64,000 bases of DNA, from assembly GCF_000210295.1 (NCBI RefSeq), contig NC_026740.1, positions 1,371,691-1,435,690 on the forward strand, written 5' to 3'. Of the stretch, positions 37,314 to 47,569 are shown one piece after another (positions within the stretch are counted from its first letter, which is position 1; every line of letters starts with the position of its first letter). A program made the position numbers and the translations under genes. Source of the stretch: Trypanosoma brucei gambiense DAL972 (lineage: Eukaryota > Euglenozoa > Kinetoplastea > Trypanosomatida > Trypanosomatidae). The notes under the pieces were generated by a model. It was not told where the DNA came from, did not search any database, and saw only the letters and a list, made by a program, of their open reading frames with translations.

Positions 37314-39485
37314 ATGCTTCGGCACGCGTTGAAACTTTTTTGCTGCGGTGTACCGCTAAACTCTCGCGTTGGTATATTTCCGCTTCACCTTGATCCACCC
37401 ACTGTACAGCACAGGGAACTCTTCCGGCTGCTCGTGGGTGACATTGGGAAGGGATGCAGTCCCCCCAGAAGCGGTGGAAACACGGCAGAAATCCCGTGGT
37501 ACTTCGAAGGTCTTGCGGGGAGTCTGCAGAAGAGTAGATGTGTGCCTTTTGAGCACCTTATATTGGTTCCCAACACACGTTTCCCCGTCGAGCTTCGGCT
37601 CTCAGCCCATATTGCGGCATTAACGTCACTTGTGACGCGTGGGCTTCCCCGCGTGCACGTTGATTTCACCGCACTTGAGAACCCAGATGATGATATGCTC
37701 TGTGTGTACGAATTAACTCAGAGATATAAGAATAGTACTCTTGTGCATTGGCTGCAGGATGCTCAGGAGATGCAAAAGTGGGCCTACTTCGGCGATGTGA
37801 AACACCGTGTTCCGCTCTTACTCTTGCAAACCGTGAGCATTCCTGTCACCGCTGTGGGTAAAGCAGGCGACGCCCGAATGCTTGAAAAGATCAGCGCCAA
37901 CAGCGAGGGCATCTCGAATATGCCGGGGGAAGCCGCGGAGCACTCCAAAAAGGAGTGTGGGAGTGTGGGTGGTGAACCACCGCGGAACAGTGATAATTCC
38001 GCTAATGGCAGCAAGGTAAGTAGTGAGTACCCATCGGATGGTTGGATAAATGAGGGTGGTGGCGAAGAGGAAGTTGAAATAAGCCCGGCGTATCAATGTT
38101 ACCCGAGGGCACTGTGGCTCGCCAATTCGGACGATACTCCGTTACACCTTGAAGCTGTGGACGAGGGTGACCACGAAATCAACAACGCAAAGGATGACTG
38201 TGACGAGGGTGCCGTTACTATTAGAGCAAACCCCAGTTCACAAGCGGAGGGGGACCCTCACGCCGTGAGCACACGACGTTTTTTCAGTGCCCTCAGCGCC
38301 ACCCACGATCGTGCGTTGTGTGCGGTGCAGGTGGGCCGGAAGATTCATGACCTTGTGAAGGAACTCTGTCTAACTCCGAGTCACTCTCAAAAACCACACG
38401 AAGGTTTCAGTACTGCGCCGATGCCGCAACCCCGCGTTGAGGTTTATTCCGTTCCTCGGTGCTGTGGGGCCGACGTAAGGCAAGCGCTATGGGAACGGGA
38501 GGTGGATCCTTCGGCACTGCTGACGGAGCCTGTAAATCATTACATCAATAGTCATGGTCTATACCGTGATTATCGTAAGGATGTTTTCCCCAAGATGACA
38601 TACATTTTACACAGTATACCCTCGAGCAACCGTACTGAGAACAAGATACGTAAAGGAAGGTTGCCGAATATTGGGTTCACTTCTGTTCTCTCCTTTCCGG
38701 GGATAATCCCCCGGCTTGAATTGCACTATGACAAGAACAACAGCTTGGCATGTGATTTGTACGAAAAGTTGAGCATATTTAGCACACCTGAGGGTATGGA
38801 ACCGGATCTCATTGTTCCCATTGGTGGTGATGGTTACATGATGCATTGCATCAGGAATAACTGGAGTCGATTCCTACCCTTTTTTGGAGTGAATGCTGGA
38901 CATGTAGGTTACCTTCTGAACGACCCCTCCACCGTCGAGGAGCTTCTCACTGCACCCCTGAAGCTGCACACTACAACCATGCTTTACTGCTTGGCTGAGA
39001 GGGAGGATGCACTTAGCGGGGAGAAAGTCCTTCTTTCCGAGCTTGCCTTCAACGATGCGTGGGTTGAGCGTTCGAGTGGACAGACAGCACTCATCCGTAT
39101 TCTTATCAATGGCGAGGAGCGGATTCATCGATTACGCGGTGATGGAGTGCTGGTGTCCACAGCGGCTGGAAGTACGGCTTACTGTCGCGCACTCGGTGCT
39201 TCTCCAGTTCCTGTCGGCGCACCCCTGATCCAAGTGGTTGGGAGTAATGTAGTGTCACCTGCTCAATGGAGGCCTACGCACCTGCACCAGGAGGATCAGG
39301 TGGAACTGGAGGTGATTGACAGCGCCAAGCGACCTTGTCGGTGCTTCGTGGATTCCGTTGATGTCGGGAATGTCACGCGCTTGCAGGTGCGTTCGAGCAG
39401 GGCAGCCGGAGTTGTAATTGCTTTTGCGTGTAGTTGCGATCTCCAGCAGAAGCTGTACGAAATGCAGTTCCCCGCGAACATGTGA
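37314..39485 (+). CDS. NAD kinase (ATP-NAD kinase family) with long N-terminal region
   Basis: A 723-aa protein whose C-terminal ~270 residues are an NAD kinase domain: DLIVPIGGDGYMMHCIRNN (~498-516) with the GGDG phosphate-binding motif, FFGVNAGHVGYLL, then LRGDGVLVSTAAGSTAYCRA (~606-625) and VGSNVVSPAQWRP. The enzyme phosphorylates NAD to NADP. The N-terminal ~450 residues are not part of the usual kinase (typically 300-450 aa total). They include an acidic low-complexity insert (~195-330; NEGGGEEEVEISPAY). The ATG at 37314 is used because ten codons upstream begin with TTG. Confidence 0.9.
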   Translation: MLRHALKLFCCGVPLNSRVGIFPLHLDPPTVQHRELFRLLVGDIGKGCSPPRSGGNTAEIPWYFEGLAGSLQKSRCVPFEHLILVPNTRFPVELRLSAHIAALTSLVTRGLPRVHVDFTALENPDDDMLCVYELTQRYKNSTLVHWLQDAQEMQKWAYFGDVKHRVPLLLLQTVSIPVTAVGKAGDARMLEKISANSEGISNMPGEAAEHSKKECGSVGGEPPRNSDNSANGSKVSSEYPSDGWINEGGGEEEVEISPAYQCYPRALWLANSDDTPLHLEAVDEGDHEINNAKDDCDEGAVTIRANPSSQAEGDPHAVSTRRFFSALSATHDRALCAVQVGRKIHDLVKELCLTPSHSQKPHEGFSTAPMPQPRVEVYSVPRCCGADVRQALWEREVDPSALLTEPVNHYINSHGLYRDYRKDVFPKMTYILHSIPSSNRTENKIRKGRLPNIGFTSVLSFPGIIPRLELHYDKNNSLACDLYEKLSIFSTPEGMEPDLIVPIGGDGYMMHCIRNNWSRFLPFFGVNAGHVGYLLNDPSTVEELLTAPLKLHTTTMLYCLAEREDALSGEKVLLSELAFNDAWVERSSGQTALIRILINGEERIHRLRGDGVLVSTAAGSTAYCRALGASPVPVGAPLIQVVGSNVVSPAQWRPTHLHQEDQVELEVIDSAKRPCRCFVDSVDVGNVTRLQVRSSRAAGVVIAFACSCDLQQKLYEMQFPANM

Positions 39486-40435
39486 GCGGCTGACATTTGC
39501 AGCAACGCGAAACGATGATAATGATGATTTGTACGAAATCCAAAACGAAACCTGTAGAGCGGATAAAAAGTCACGTGTGATTTGCATTGGCCTTACTGTA
39601 CGTTTGCTCCTTTACTTTGTAGCTATTCGCTTTCTCGTTGATGAGTGTGAGAGTTGCACAGGTTGGTGGACATGAGTGTTTTTGTGTGGTTGTCGAGGGT
39701 AATGTGGTGACGAGGTAAACAAGGCAATGGAGCAAAGCTTGCTGGGGAGTGGTGGTGGATGGATTCCGTTTACTCTCTTTTGCATCTTTTTGGTGGGGTC
39801 TTTTTCGTTGTTGTTTCGCTGTGTGCCGCGGTGGAGTTCCTTTCCGTTTGCAAAACGGCGCATATTTCATATCGGTGATATCATGGTAAAGGTCACATAG
39901 ATTAGATAAGTGCATCTTTTCCCTCCGGGCCTTAATTGTTCAATTTTGTATAAAAAGGCTCTATCTTCCTTTTGCTGATGGTCGGTCCCGCAAGGAGGTG
40001 ATAGAACGATCGCCCATGTATCTGTGCGCGCACTCGGATGATTGTGGTGTGTAAGAGCGGGCGCAGCGTCGACGGGCTCGTCTGCTCGTTCCGTAGGATG
40101 TGATTACAATCTTTTCTTGCCCTTGTTATTTATGCCGATTTTAGTTGTGGCCGTTTCAAGCTGTCTTCCCTCCCTCGAACATCCCAAACTTCTTCTATTT
40201 TTTTCTTTTCTTACCAGTGCTAGAGTGTACCAAGGGACCGTTCTGGTCGTACGGGGAGAAAGGCGTGGAGTTTGCCACTCTAGCGCAAGGATATAGGTTC
40301 AGTTAAGCAACAAAACTGAAATAGAAGGTTTCCGGAGAGGTATCAGAAAAAAAATTATTAATAACAGAGATTAAAGTGCGAACGGTTGCAGACAGGCAAT
40401 AAGAGGTCGAACCAACGGAAAGACAACAAGTTCAT
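39486..40435. other. intergenic region
   Basis: A 950-bp gap. T-rich segments at 40120-40210 (cttcttctatttttttcttttcttaccag) look like a splice acceptor region for CAP-H, ending in AG near 40217. A patch near 39515-39527 (gatgataatgatgat) resembles a snoRNA C box but has no matching D box. Confidence 0.55.
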
Positions 40436-43300
40436 ATGCAACACACCGAGGCGCAGTCACAGCAGATTTTGCCGCGTAGTGGGCGGGGTGGCGAATGTTT
40501 CGCAGATACACACACTCAAGTTGACGATGGGGCAAGTGTGGTTTTTCCTGCCACTGGTGGTTTATGCAGTCAATCTCAAACCCCCCAGGCTCCGCGTAGG
40601 AGGCCTCGTGTCATCACAGCACAAGACCTCGACGAGGCCCTTTTGCAAGCGATTGAGGGTAAGATCACCCGAAAAAATGCATGGGTTTCAAAAGATGCAA
40701 GTAACCTACTCGATGGGATCACTCAAACCGTTGAGAGCACTTTGGACTCCAATAGTACCGTGGACGAGTACACCAGTTTCGCAAAAGTTGCCACCGTTGT
40801 GGAGGGATGCTCAAAGGTGTGGACAAGCCGCGTGGACAGCACATATCAGCGTTCAAATCAGATGGTACGCCGCCTGCTGAGGAACGAGGATGAGGGCCAC
40901 GGAAGCGATGAAGAGAACAAAGAGGAGGGCGACGGAGAGGGTGGAGCCCCTAGCACAAGCGCTGCGGCCGAACGTAGAAGGAGGGCTGCACAACGTAAAG
41001 GTCAGACTGTTCGCACCATCGCATTTGATTTATCTGAGATCAACCTAGATCGAAAAGCGCGATTGGCACTTGTACGCACTGGTGTAAGTGCACAGTTTCG
41101 TGCAATAACAGAAAAATTTGACCAAGGAAATGCACAGGGGTTGCTAGTGCACAACACCCCGATCGGCGGTGCGGGGAACCTTATTCTCGATGTGGATTAC
41201 GTACGAGAACCGGATGGTGACTACACAGCCGACTGCGGAAGGCACTCTGGTCAATCAGATAAAGTTAAACGTGAGCCAGATGAAGGCGAGAACATCAACA
41301 CTACGGCACGAGGGTTCGCCGACGGAGGAATTGAGGATGGGGTTGATGAAGGGCTCGGGATCACTCTTGACCTTCCACCCTTCACGGCATCACATATGCA
41401 ATCCAATGCGGAGAAAAGCTCACTTTTTGTTTGTGGCGGGGGCCACCTAGTTGGGGACGGTGCTGGCAGTGCTGTCAGTACAAACGATCGTAGCGGTGAA
41501 GGTGCAAGAGTTAGTTCTAGTAGTTTTTCCACTGATCCCAACGCCTCAGGCCGACCTTCACTGACGGTGCCGTCCCTGCTGGCAGTACCCCATACCGTGC
41601 AGGGGAACCCGGACGTGTTGCCCGACGACGCGACGCGCGTAGCCACGAATGAGCAGGATGGCAATGAAGAGCACGATTACCAAGATGGTGGCTGGTTTGA
41701 TGGTATGGATGGTGCTGACGCCGATTACGGTTTACACGATGGTGGTGAAAGTATCGACCAGGATCGCTATACGGCTGACAACGATAGAGGGGAAGAAAGC
41801 AACCCTGAGTTGTCCCCAGAGCGTGTTGCTTTGGAAGCTCGTCGCTTGGTTTCGGGCGTTACTGATCTCAACATCATGGACAATCGTCTGCGTAATAAAC
41901 AACTCGCACTTGAGGTGGATGACCCCAGTGGGTGGGTTCCAATGGCTGAGCCCGTGAGCAATCCCATGTTTGGGGCCAGAGCACGCAAGAACTCAACGAT
42001 CATGATGACTCTGCGCAAGCAACACCATTTCCTTGGGCCCAGCGTGGCCCAATCTTCCATATCCACCCAATCCTTGAAACGCTTGAAACGTGAAGCTGCG
42101 GTTTTTGACTTACCGGGTGAGCTGGAAGCCGTTTCGGCGACGGCTTCTCGTCGGTCTGCGGGGACAAAGGAAAAATCTACAAAAGGAGATGATTGCATTC
42201 ATCTTCCACCTGTGTTTGCGCTGCTAGAGGACAGCGGCGTGGACAATTCGGCGTTAAAGCAAAGCACTTCCGAAGGAAAAAACATGAGTGCACTTGGGAA
42301 GGAGTTGCTGCTAGGAAGGGATTCTAGCGCAATAAAACCGTACCTGCAGACGTCTGTGGAGCTGACTAAGGCGCAGGAAGCTGGCTTGTTGGTGCGGGAA
42401 AACCCTGTGCCGGGCGTGACCGTTCCATCGTATCTTCCCTATCCCATAACAGTACCAGTTTTTTTTCAACCGTTTTCAACGCCGCTTTCGCAGTGGAACC
42501 TCCTTCGCAAGTCGGCAACGGGAAGCACTATACATCATTATAACAATACCACTAGCTACGGCTACGCAGACGAGGATGCAGATGGTAACGGGGCTGGCGA
42601 CATGCCAGCGGAATTCTTTCACGGTGGTGTTGATTCCGACAACGACTATGGCGATGTGGGGACCTACGACGGTTTCAACGACAGTACCAGGGATGACACC
42701 TTAGACAATCCACTAAAGCTTGCACAAGCACAAATATTCGCCAGCCTTGATCAAGCTGATTTGATACGTTCAAGTACCGCACTAACAACGTTGAGCGGCA
42801 ATAGCGCACGTCCCAGCAGCATGAATGTGAGTGACGTTGCCGACATAGATCCAGACACAGTCGTGAAAGTATTGCATGCGCCGGAGGCTATGCTTCCTAC
42901 GCAGGTAGATGTTGTGTTGTTGAGAAAGATTATGTGGGCTTCGCTGACCGGAGCTGCAGGGTGCGAAGTAACTGGGCAGCAGGAGTCACAACGCGTGTCG
43001 AGGCGAAAGCGTGGTCGCGTGGCGGGAACAGAAGGGCCCACCCAGAAAGAAGATAATCAGGGTTCCGATGACGGGGTGAAGAAGGTACGGTTTAGTGAAG
43101 TTGTGCTTCAGCTACTACCGCAAGTTAGCACTGTGTCTGCCACAGGTGCCCTCTCACCGGCCTTTTTCTTCTTTTCTTTGTTGTTTCTTGCCAATGAACA
43201 CGGACTTCTCATTGAGAGTATCCCAACACTGGACGACCTAGTTATTCATGTTCCGCCGCAACGGGGGGACGCATCAGAGACCATGGTGAATGCAGACTAG
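40436..43300 (+). CDS. CAP-H: condensin complex subunit 2, kleisin CAP-H (Barren)
   Basis: A 954-aa CAP-H kleisin, which bridges the SMC2/SMC4 heads of condensin I and organises mitotic chromosomes. The N-terminal kleisin segment is at 78-148 (TRKNAWVSKDASNLLDGI; EGCSKVWTSRVDSTYQRS), followed by TVRTIAFDLSEINLDRKARL at 191-210. The centre is long and acidic/disordered. Near the C terminus, VDVVLLRKIMWASLTG (~822-837) and LSPAFFFFSLLFLANEHGLL (~906-925) match the winged-helix end of Barren. KKVRFSEV (882-889) fits the RVxF consensus for PP1 docking. The ATG at 40436 is the first in frame. Length is somewhat above the usual 700-900 aa because of the acidic centre. Confidence 0.9.
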   Translation: MQHTEAQSQQILPRSGRGGECFADTHTQVDDGASVVFPATGGLCSQSQTPQAPRRRPRVITAQDLDEALLQAIEGKITRKNAWVSKDASNLLDGITQTVESTLDSNSTVDEYTSFAKVATVVEGCSKVWTSRVDSTYQRSNQMVRRLLRNEDEGHGSDEENKEEGDGEGGAPSTSAAAERRRRAAQRKGQTVRTIAFDLSEINLDRKARLALVRTGVSAQFRAITEKFDQGNAQGLLVHNTPIGGAGNLILDVDYVREPDGDYTADCGRHSGQSDKVKREPDEGENINTTARGFADGGIEDGVDEGLGITLDLPPFTASHMQSNAEKSSLFVCGGGHLVGDGAGSAVSTNDRSGEGARVSSSSFSTDPNASGRPSLTVPSLLAVPHTVQGNPDVLPDDATRVATNEQDGNEEHDYQDGGWFDGMDGADADYGLHDGGESIDQDRYTADNDRGEESNPELSPERVALEARRLVSGVTDLNIMDNRLRNKQLALEVDDPSGWVPMAEPVSNPMFGARARKNSTIMMTLRKQHHFLGPSVAQSSISTQSLKRLKREAAVFDLPGELEAVSATASRRSAGTKEKSTKGDDCIHLPPVFALLEDSGVDNSALKQSTSEGKNMSALGKELLLGRDSSAIKPYLQTSVELTKAQEAGLLVRENPVPGVTVPSYLPYPITVPVFFQPFSTPLSQWNLLRKSATGSTIHHYNNTTSYGYADEDADGNGAGDMPAEFFHGGVDSDNDYGDVGTYDGFNDSTRDDTLDNPLKLAQAQIFASLDQADLIRSSTALTTLSGNSARPSSMNVSDVADIDPDTVVKVLHAPEAMLPTQVDVVLLRKIMWASLTGAAGCEVTGQQESQRVSRRKRGRVAGTEGPTQKEDNQGSDDGVKKVRFSEVVLQLLPQVSTVSATGALSPAFFFFSLLFLANEHGLLIESIPTLDDLVIHVPPQRGDASETMVNAD

Positions 43301-44260
43301 GGTAGGTACGTCCACAGAATTCGTGTGCTCACATACGTATGAGCGTAGAAGTGTGCGTGTTGCTTGCGTTGATGTATTCCCATTCTTCTTAGTGTGGTAT
43401 GTGTGCGTGTGGGAAAAAGTGAGGAGGGGGGCGGCGCAGAAGGAAAAAGAAGTGACACAATTGCAGGGGGTATATCATTGTCTTATGTGTGCACATGTAT
43501 TCAACTCCAGTTCCCTTCTTCTGGTTTCCACCTAATTTAAGGTTCATGCGCACATACTCTTGAATCCGGTAATTTGCCCTTGCTGTTCTCCAGTTTCGAG
43601 GGTGCAATGGATTAAAAGTGTGCGTAAATGAATGAGGCGTTATGCACTTTTGTGTTTTAGAGAAGAATGGCGGCGGGCGCGCACTGTGTATAGAGTGCAC
43701 TGCGGACCAAAGCCAGGGTAGCAGGTGGTTGTCATGTTTGTTCGTCTGTTTGTTTCATAGTTTTTATGATTTCCCCCCCGTGTCTTGGTCCCTTACTCCG
43801 TTGTTTTTTGTCGAATTTGTACTGTGTTGCCCGGGGTGAGCTGTGCTCTGTTTTTGTACCAGTGCGGTGCGGTTTCGCTTCCCAGGTTACAATTTTTGGT
43901 GTCGCTTTTTATTCCTCTCCCTTTTGTGACTGAACGCTTTGTACCATTAGGAGGCTGCCACAAAGTAATGGTCTGCGACTGTTCCACAAACTGACTTCAC
44001 AAGAAGGCATATTTGGCATAGGTAACGGGGCAATCTTCACTTGCCGTGGGAGCGTTGGCAGACGCATATATTTTTTTCGTTTATTCACTTGAGCGATACA
44101 AGGGAAAGGAGGAGAGGGGGGAGGGGAAGGTACATCTGGAGGAAGCGGCTCAATATCGAAGAGGGGAAGCTACTCTCGAGAGGGAAGAATCTCTGCTCCG
44201 AAGTAGCTGCCGCAGTAGAGGGCTCAGGTGTTTTTTGTCTTTTGCTGGGAAGGCCTTGAA
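43301..44260. other. intergenic region
   Basis: A 960-bp gap. It contains G/T-rich 3' UTR-like sequence, T/C-rich tracts at ~43730-43810 and purine-rich sequence at 44095-44200. Open frames here are short and unsupported. Confidence 0.55.
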
Positions 44261-45136
44261 ATGGCCTTTTCACTTCCAAAAAAATATTACCTTATCGTGC
44301 ACGATGCCATCCGAAAGGTGTTGGGGAATGACGCTGAGATTTCTGCTTTCGTAACGTCCCAAGGGAAGTTTCAGTGTCACATGCTCGTAAACTCTACGAC
44401 TACCGACCCCGATCTCTCCAACACAGTCACTGGCAACCCGGTGGGTGGTAGTGCAGGCAACGCGGACAAAAAGGGGGAAGTGTGTGGTTTTGTGAAGGAC
44501 TTCGCCGCGAGGCTACAGCGCTGCCTCGGGGTTTGCGACATTGTTGCGTGCCGTCGGCGGCTTGATATTGTTTTCATGGACCGTGAGGTGCTGCGTCTTG
44601 CACTGGGAGCGCCAAGGAGAGCCATCAATAACTTACGGCACCCTTGCGAGATAAACGAGGAACCCGACTGGACACGGCGGAACCGCCTGCGGATATCCCT
44701 AGGCTTTGACGAGGACCTTTTCATTGGGGTGTGTGATTTGAAAATTGCCCTCGCCGCCCGCCTCATGGAGAGATGGGTGTATGACAAGTATTGCAAGGGC
44801 AATGTTGGTAAACTGAAGGGTGAGTCCGCAAAGCGGCTGCTATGGGAGAGACAGAGACATCTCTATCCGCCTGTAACATACTGGCAAGCGCACGGTTATC
44901 TACTATCACAGGAGTACCCATGCGACCACCACATCACTCTCGTAGGGACAATTGCGCAAAATTTTGCCAAATACTACGGTGAATTTCCCCTTGACAATCC
45001 GTATTGCCCTGGGGAGGACCTCAACACAATTGGCTGCGTGCAGGAACTTTGCCGAGCATGGAAACAGTTGCCGGTAGATGAGGGCGGAGCGGAGGTGTTG
45101 TTGAAACTTGGTGTGGAGCCTCCGGTTACACAATAG
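44261..45136 (+). CDS. hypothetical protein
   Basis: A 291-aa protein from ATG 44261 (MAFSLPKKYYLIVHDAIRKV); the eleven upstream codons begin with GTG. No family is recognised. It looks globular alpha/beta: CRRRLDIVFMDREVLRLALG and RLRISLGFDEDLFIGVCDLK are strand-helix patterns, and VTYWQAHGYLLSQEYPCDHH is followed by a helical C terminus. No targeting signal or membrane helix is evident. Confidence 0.68.
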   Translation: MAFSLPKKYYLIVHDAIRKVLGNDAEISAFVTSQGKFQCHMLVNSTTTDPDLSNTVTGNPVGGSAGNADKKGEVCGFVKDFAARLQRCLGVCDIVACRRRLDIVFMDREVLRLALGAPRRAINNLRHPCEINEEPDWTRRNRLRISLGFDEDLFIGVCDLKIALAARLMERWVYDKYCKGNVGKLKGESAKRLLWERQRHLYPPVTYWQAHGYLLSQEYPCDHHITLVGTIAQNFAKYYGEFPLDNPYCPGEDLNTIGCVQELCRAWKQLPVDEGGAEVLLKLGVEPPVTQ

Positions 45137-45360
45137 TATTGTTCCAAGCATCACAATTGTTCTTGTGGTTACCATGTTGGGGGGATGTTGCTGGTCCCTT
45201 CGCACATTGAGTTGTTCTTTGGTGTCGCAAGGAGATCACCATCCTATCCTTCTTTTTTTTCTTATACCTTCCTGCCATGTTTGGGCATACTTCTCCCCTT
45301 GAAATTTCAAAAAATAATTAGGCCTAGAGTAGTGCTCCATCCCTTCTTCAGCGTGAAGAT

Positions 45361-45391
45361 TATTTACTGCTTTTTTTTTTCTGCTTTTTAG
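45361..45391 (+). promoter_or_regulatory. trans-splice acceptor of FAD-monooxygenase-like gene
   Basis: A pyrimidine tract (ctttttttttttctgctttttag) ends with AG at 45390-45391, 14 bases before the ATG at 45406. The native 5' UTR would be very short. Confidence 0.75.
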
Positions 45392-45405
45392 GGTAACAGA
45401 AGAGC

Positions 45406-47115
45406 ATGGTGGTGGGTGGTGATCGCTCTAGCGGTGAGAAGGGAGGCGCCGGTGACGGTCATAGCGACAGCGATTGTTCTTCCCCTTCTTCCACATCCAC
45501 TTCTTTATCGTCAAAATTACCATGTGCACCTGCGGCCCAACAGTCTGATGAATTCACTGATGTTCCAACCTCTCGGGAGAGTACAACAGGGGCGATTTCA
45601 TCCTCTGAGCGTTCGCGGCGACTCGCCCTCTTCGGCAGTCGGGCCTTAGCGGCAGGCTCAAAAGGGCACCACATTGCTGGACCATCTTCTTCAACCACCT
45701 CACCGGTGACTGCGGTGACATCTTGCTCACGTGCCGACCAGAGACAAGGAGTGTCTCCTTACGGTGCGCGACGGGGTGATATTTCGGCTTTTGTTCGTCC
45801 AAGTAGTGAAGTTTCATCGCAGGGTAAGTATTTGGTTGTTGGCGATGGGATGATGGCACCCTTCATGGCTTTGTGCCTTCGTGTCCATGGTCTCGAATGT
45901 GACCTGGCGCATCATATCAGCAGTAATGACGCCGATCGCGGAACAGTTGTGTTGACACCCTCGCTAACGCAGGTAATGGGTGATGTGCTGAACGTCAGTG
46001 TTCCAAGCGGCAGCGTTGTTGGACGTATCCTCACCTTTGATCATGTTGGAAACGACATGTGTGATATCGACCTTAATGAGTTTCGTGAAAAGGGCGAAAG
46101 CCCCACATTTTTCTGCTGTGATAGGCTAAAGTTGGAGCGTGCACTTCTCTCACTGTGCGAGGTCGGGGTGCACAGCTGCCACGTGTTGCCGAAGCCGCTT
46201 ATTGACCGTGGTGGGCTTGAAGCGCTGGACTCGGGAGGTGTTCGCGTTCGCTTTGCGAGCGGCCATCATCAGGACTATCTGGGCCTTATATGCACGGGGC
46301 GTAGCCAGGAGCGTGTACCTGAGCTGACGATCACTAACGAGGAGCTTCAGTTGCGTGCAGAAAACGCCGAAAAGTTCCGTGAAGCACAAGCAAAGGCAGT
46401 GCGATGGTTGGAGATGTGTGTACCTCCGTTACCTGAGTTGGGTCGGTTTGAGAAGCGTTTCACCCCTGGCTCTCAGGAGATTGTTGAGCTTCTCACTCCT
46501 CGTGATGCGAAGATGACTGTGCGTCCGACTATGATGGCAACGAAGTTGTTCTACAATGTGACCATTACTATACCTGACAGCACACCGGACCCACGGTTGA
46601 AGAGTAGTAGCACAAAGCAATTCTGGGATGACGTAGTTATGCACTGGACGTCCGGTATACCTGGATATGTTTCACACACGATGTTCCGTCCAATTATGAC
46701 ACACATGCAGCAACACTTCACGAAGAGTAGTGCGCTCGTGTATCGCACTCCGCTCTTCCTTATGCCGCACTGGTCGGAGGGTGGTGGGAGGGTTATTAAA
46801 GTTGCGCACGCGGCTCATGGCGCAGCTTTTGACGCAGTTGATGTCGCCGATGCACAAGGCTTCACAGACTGCTTCTGCCTTGCGCGTACAATTGCCGAAG
46901 GAAATGATGTCCAGCAGTTCCTGCGTGATAGGCGGCTGCAGGTGATGGAGGAACTTGATCACCACGCGACGCTGCTTAACTACGGTGTGCGGGAACGAGG
47001 TCAGGTTGCCTACATGAGTTCCAGATTTGCCATGAAAGTATTACGACGTTACAAGAAAAACTGGAGAAGCATTCTTCAAAACTATGTGACACTGATGCCC
47101 AAGATAGTGAAGTGA
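45406..47115 (+). CDS. FAD-dependent monooxygenase-like protein (UbiH/squalene epoxidase fold)
   Basis: A 569-aa protein. Residues 1-~135 are Ser-rich and disordered. From ~143, YLVVGDGMMAPFMALCLRVH resembles the dinucleotide-binding start of class A flavoprotein monooxygenases, but the third Gly of GxGxxG is Ala. GVRVRFASGHHQDYLGLICT (~285-304) matches the strand leading into the DGxxS-type segment. The C terminus (CLARTIAEGNDVQQFLRDRR followed by MEELDHHATLLNYG) follows the helix pair typical of UbiH/COQ6-like enzymes. With motifs eroded, catalysis is uncertain; it could be a structural relative. The spliced-leader acceptor is well defined just upstream. Confidence 0.6.
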   Translation: MVVGGDRSSGEKGGAGDGHSDSDCSSPSSTSTSLSSKLPCAPAAQQSDEFTDVPTSRESTTGAISSSERSRRLALFGSRALAAGSKGHHIAGPSSSTTSPVTAVTSCSRADQRQGVSPYGARRGDISAFVRPSSEVSSQGKYLVVGDGMMAPFMALCLRVHGLECDLAHHISSNDADRGTVVLTPSLTQVMGDVLNVSVPSGSVVGRILTFDHVGNDMCDIDLNEFREKGESPTFFCCDRLKLERALLSLCEVGVHSCHVLPKPLIDRGGLEALDSGGVRVRFASGHHQDYLGLICTGRSQERVPELTITNEELQLRAENAEKFREAQAKAVRWLEMCVPPLPELGRFEKRFTPGSQEIVELLTPRDAKMTVRPTMMATKLFYNVTITIPDSTPDPRLKSSSTKQFWDDVVMHWTSGIPGYVSHTMFRPIMTHMQQHFTKSSALVYRTPLFLMPHWSEGGGRVIKVAHAAHGAAFDAVDVADAQGFTDCFCLARTIAEGNDVQQFLRDRRLQVMEELDHHATLLNYGVRERGQVAYMSSRFAMKVLRRYKKNWRSILQNYVTLMPKIVK

Positions 47116-47569
47116 ATTTTATGCATGCTCGGCTGGATCGAATAAAGGTGGGAAGAGTTAAGGCCTGGCAGATATGTTCCTGTGGAGGGGAGGAAATATG
47201 CAGGTATTGTGTGTGTATGTGCAGGGTATTGGGCTAAGAGAGTGGGGCAAGCGACTAATGGACCACCATAGGTCAGGAGGAAGAGGAGGGGAACACCACC
47301 TGGTGCTTCGTGTATCCTGACCGTAACGGGGAGCCGGGGGAGGTTCTCACCCTACTACCCTTGAACACGCTTACCAAAATTGTATGTATGCGTGCAGACT
47401 TAGGATTTCTCCAAAGCTGTTGTACCCACTGTTGTCACGGTGTATTATGACATATTTACTTGTATTTTTATCTTACTGAGTTTTTCTAACCCTTCACCTC
47501 TGTTCATTACTTCCCTCTTGCTGCATGCGTGCCTAACTTGCACGGGAATGTCCTTTTGATCAGCTTGCG
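47116..47569. other. intergenic region
   Basis: A 454-bp gap. It starts with G-rich 3' UTR-like sequence and ends with T/C-rich sequence at 47470-47525 that likely directs trans-splicing of the methyltransferase gene. Confidence 0.55.

Noticed and set aside
39512..39600. Possible C/D snoRNA (atgatga repeats)
   Set aside because: No D box (CTGA) or terminal stem at the needed spacing.
40398..40420. tRNA B-box-like string ggttcgacc on the minus strand
   Set aside because: Poor fit to GGTTCGANTCC, with no A box or cloverleaf around it.
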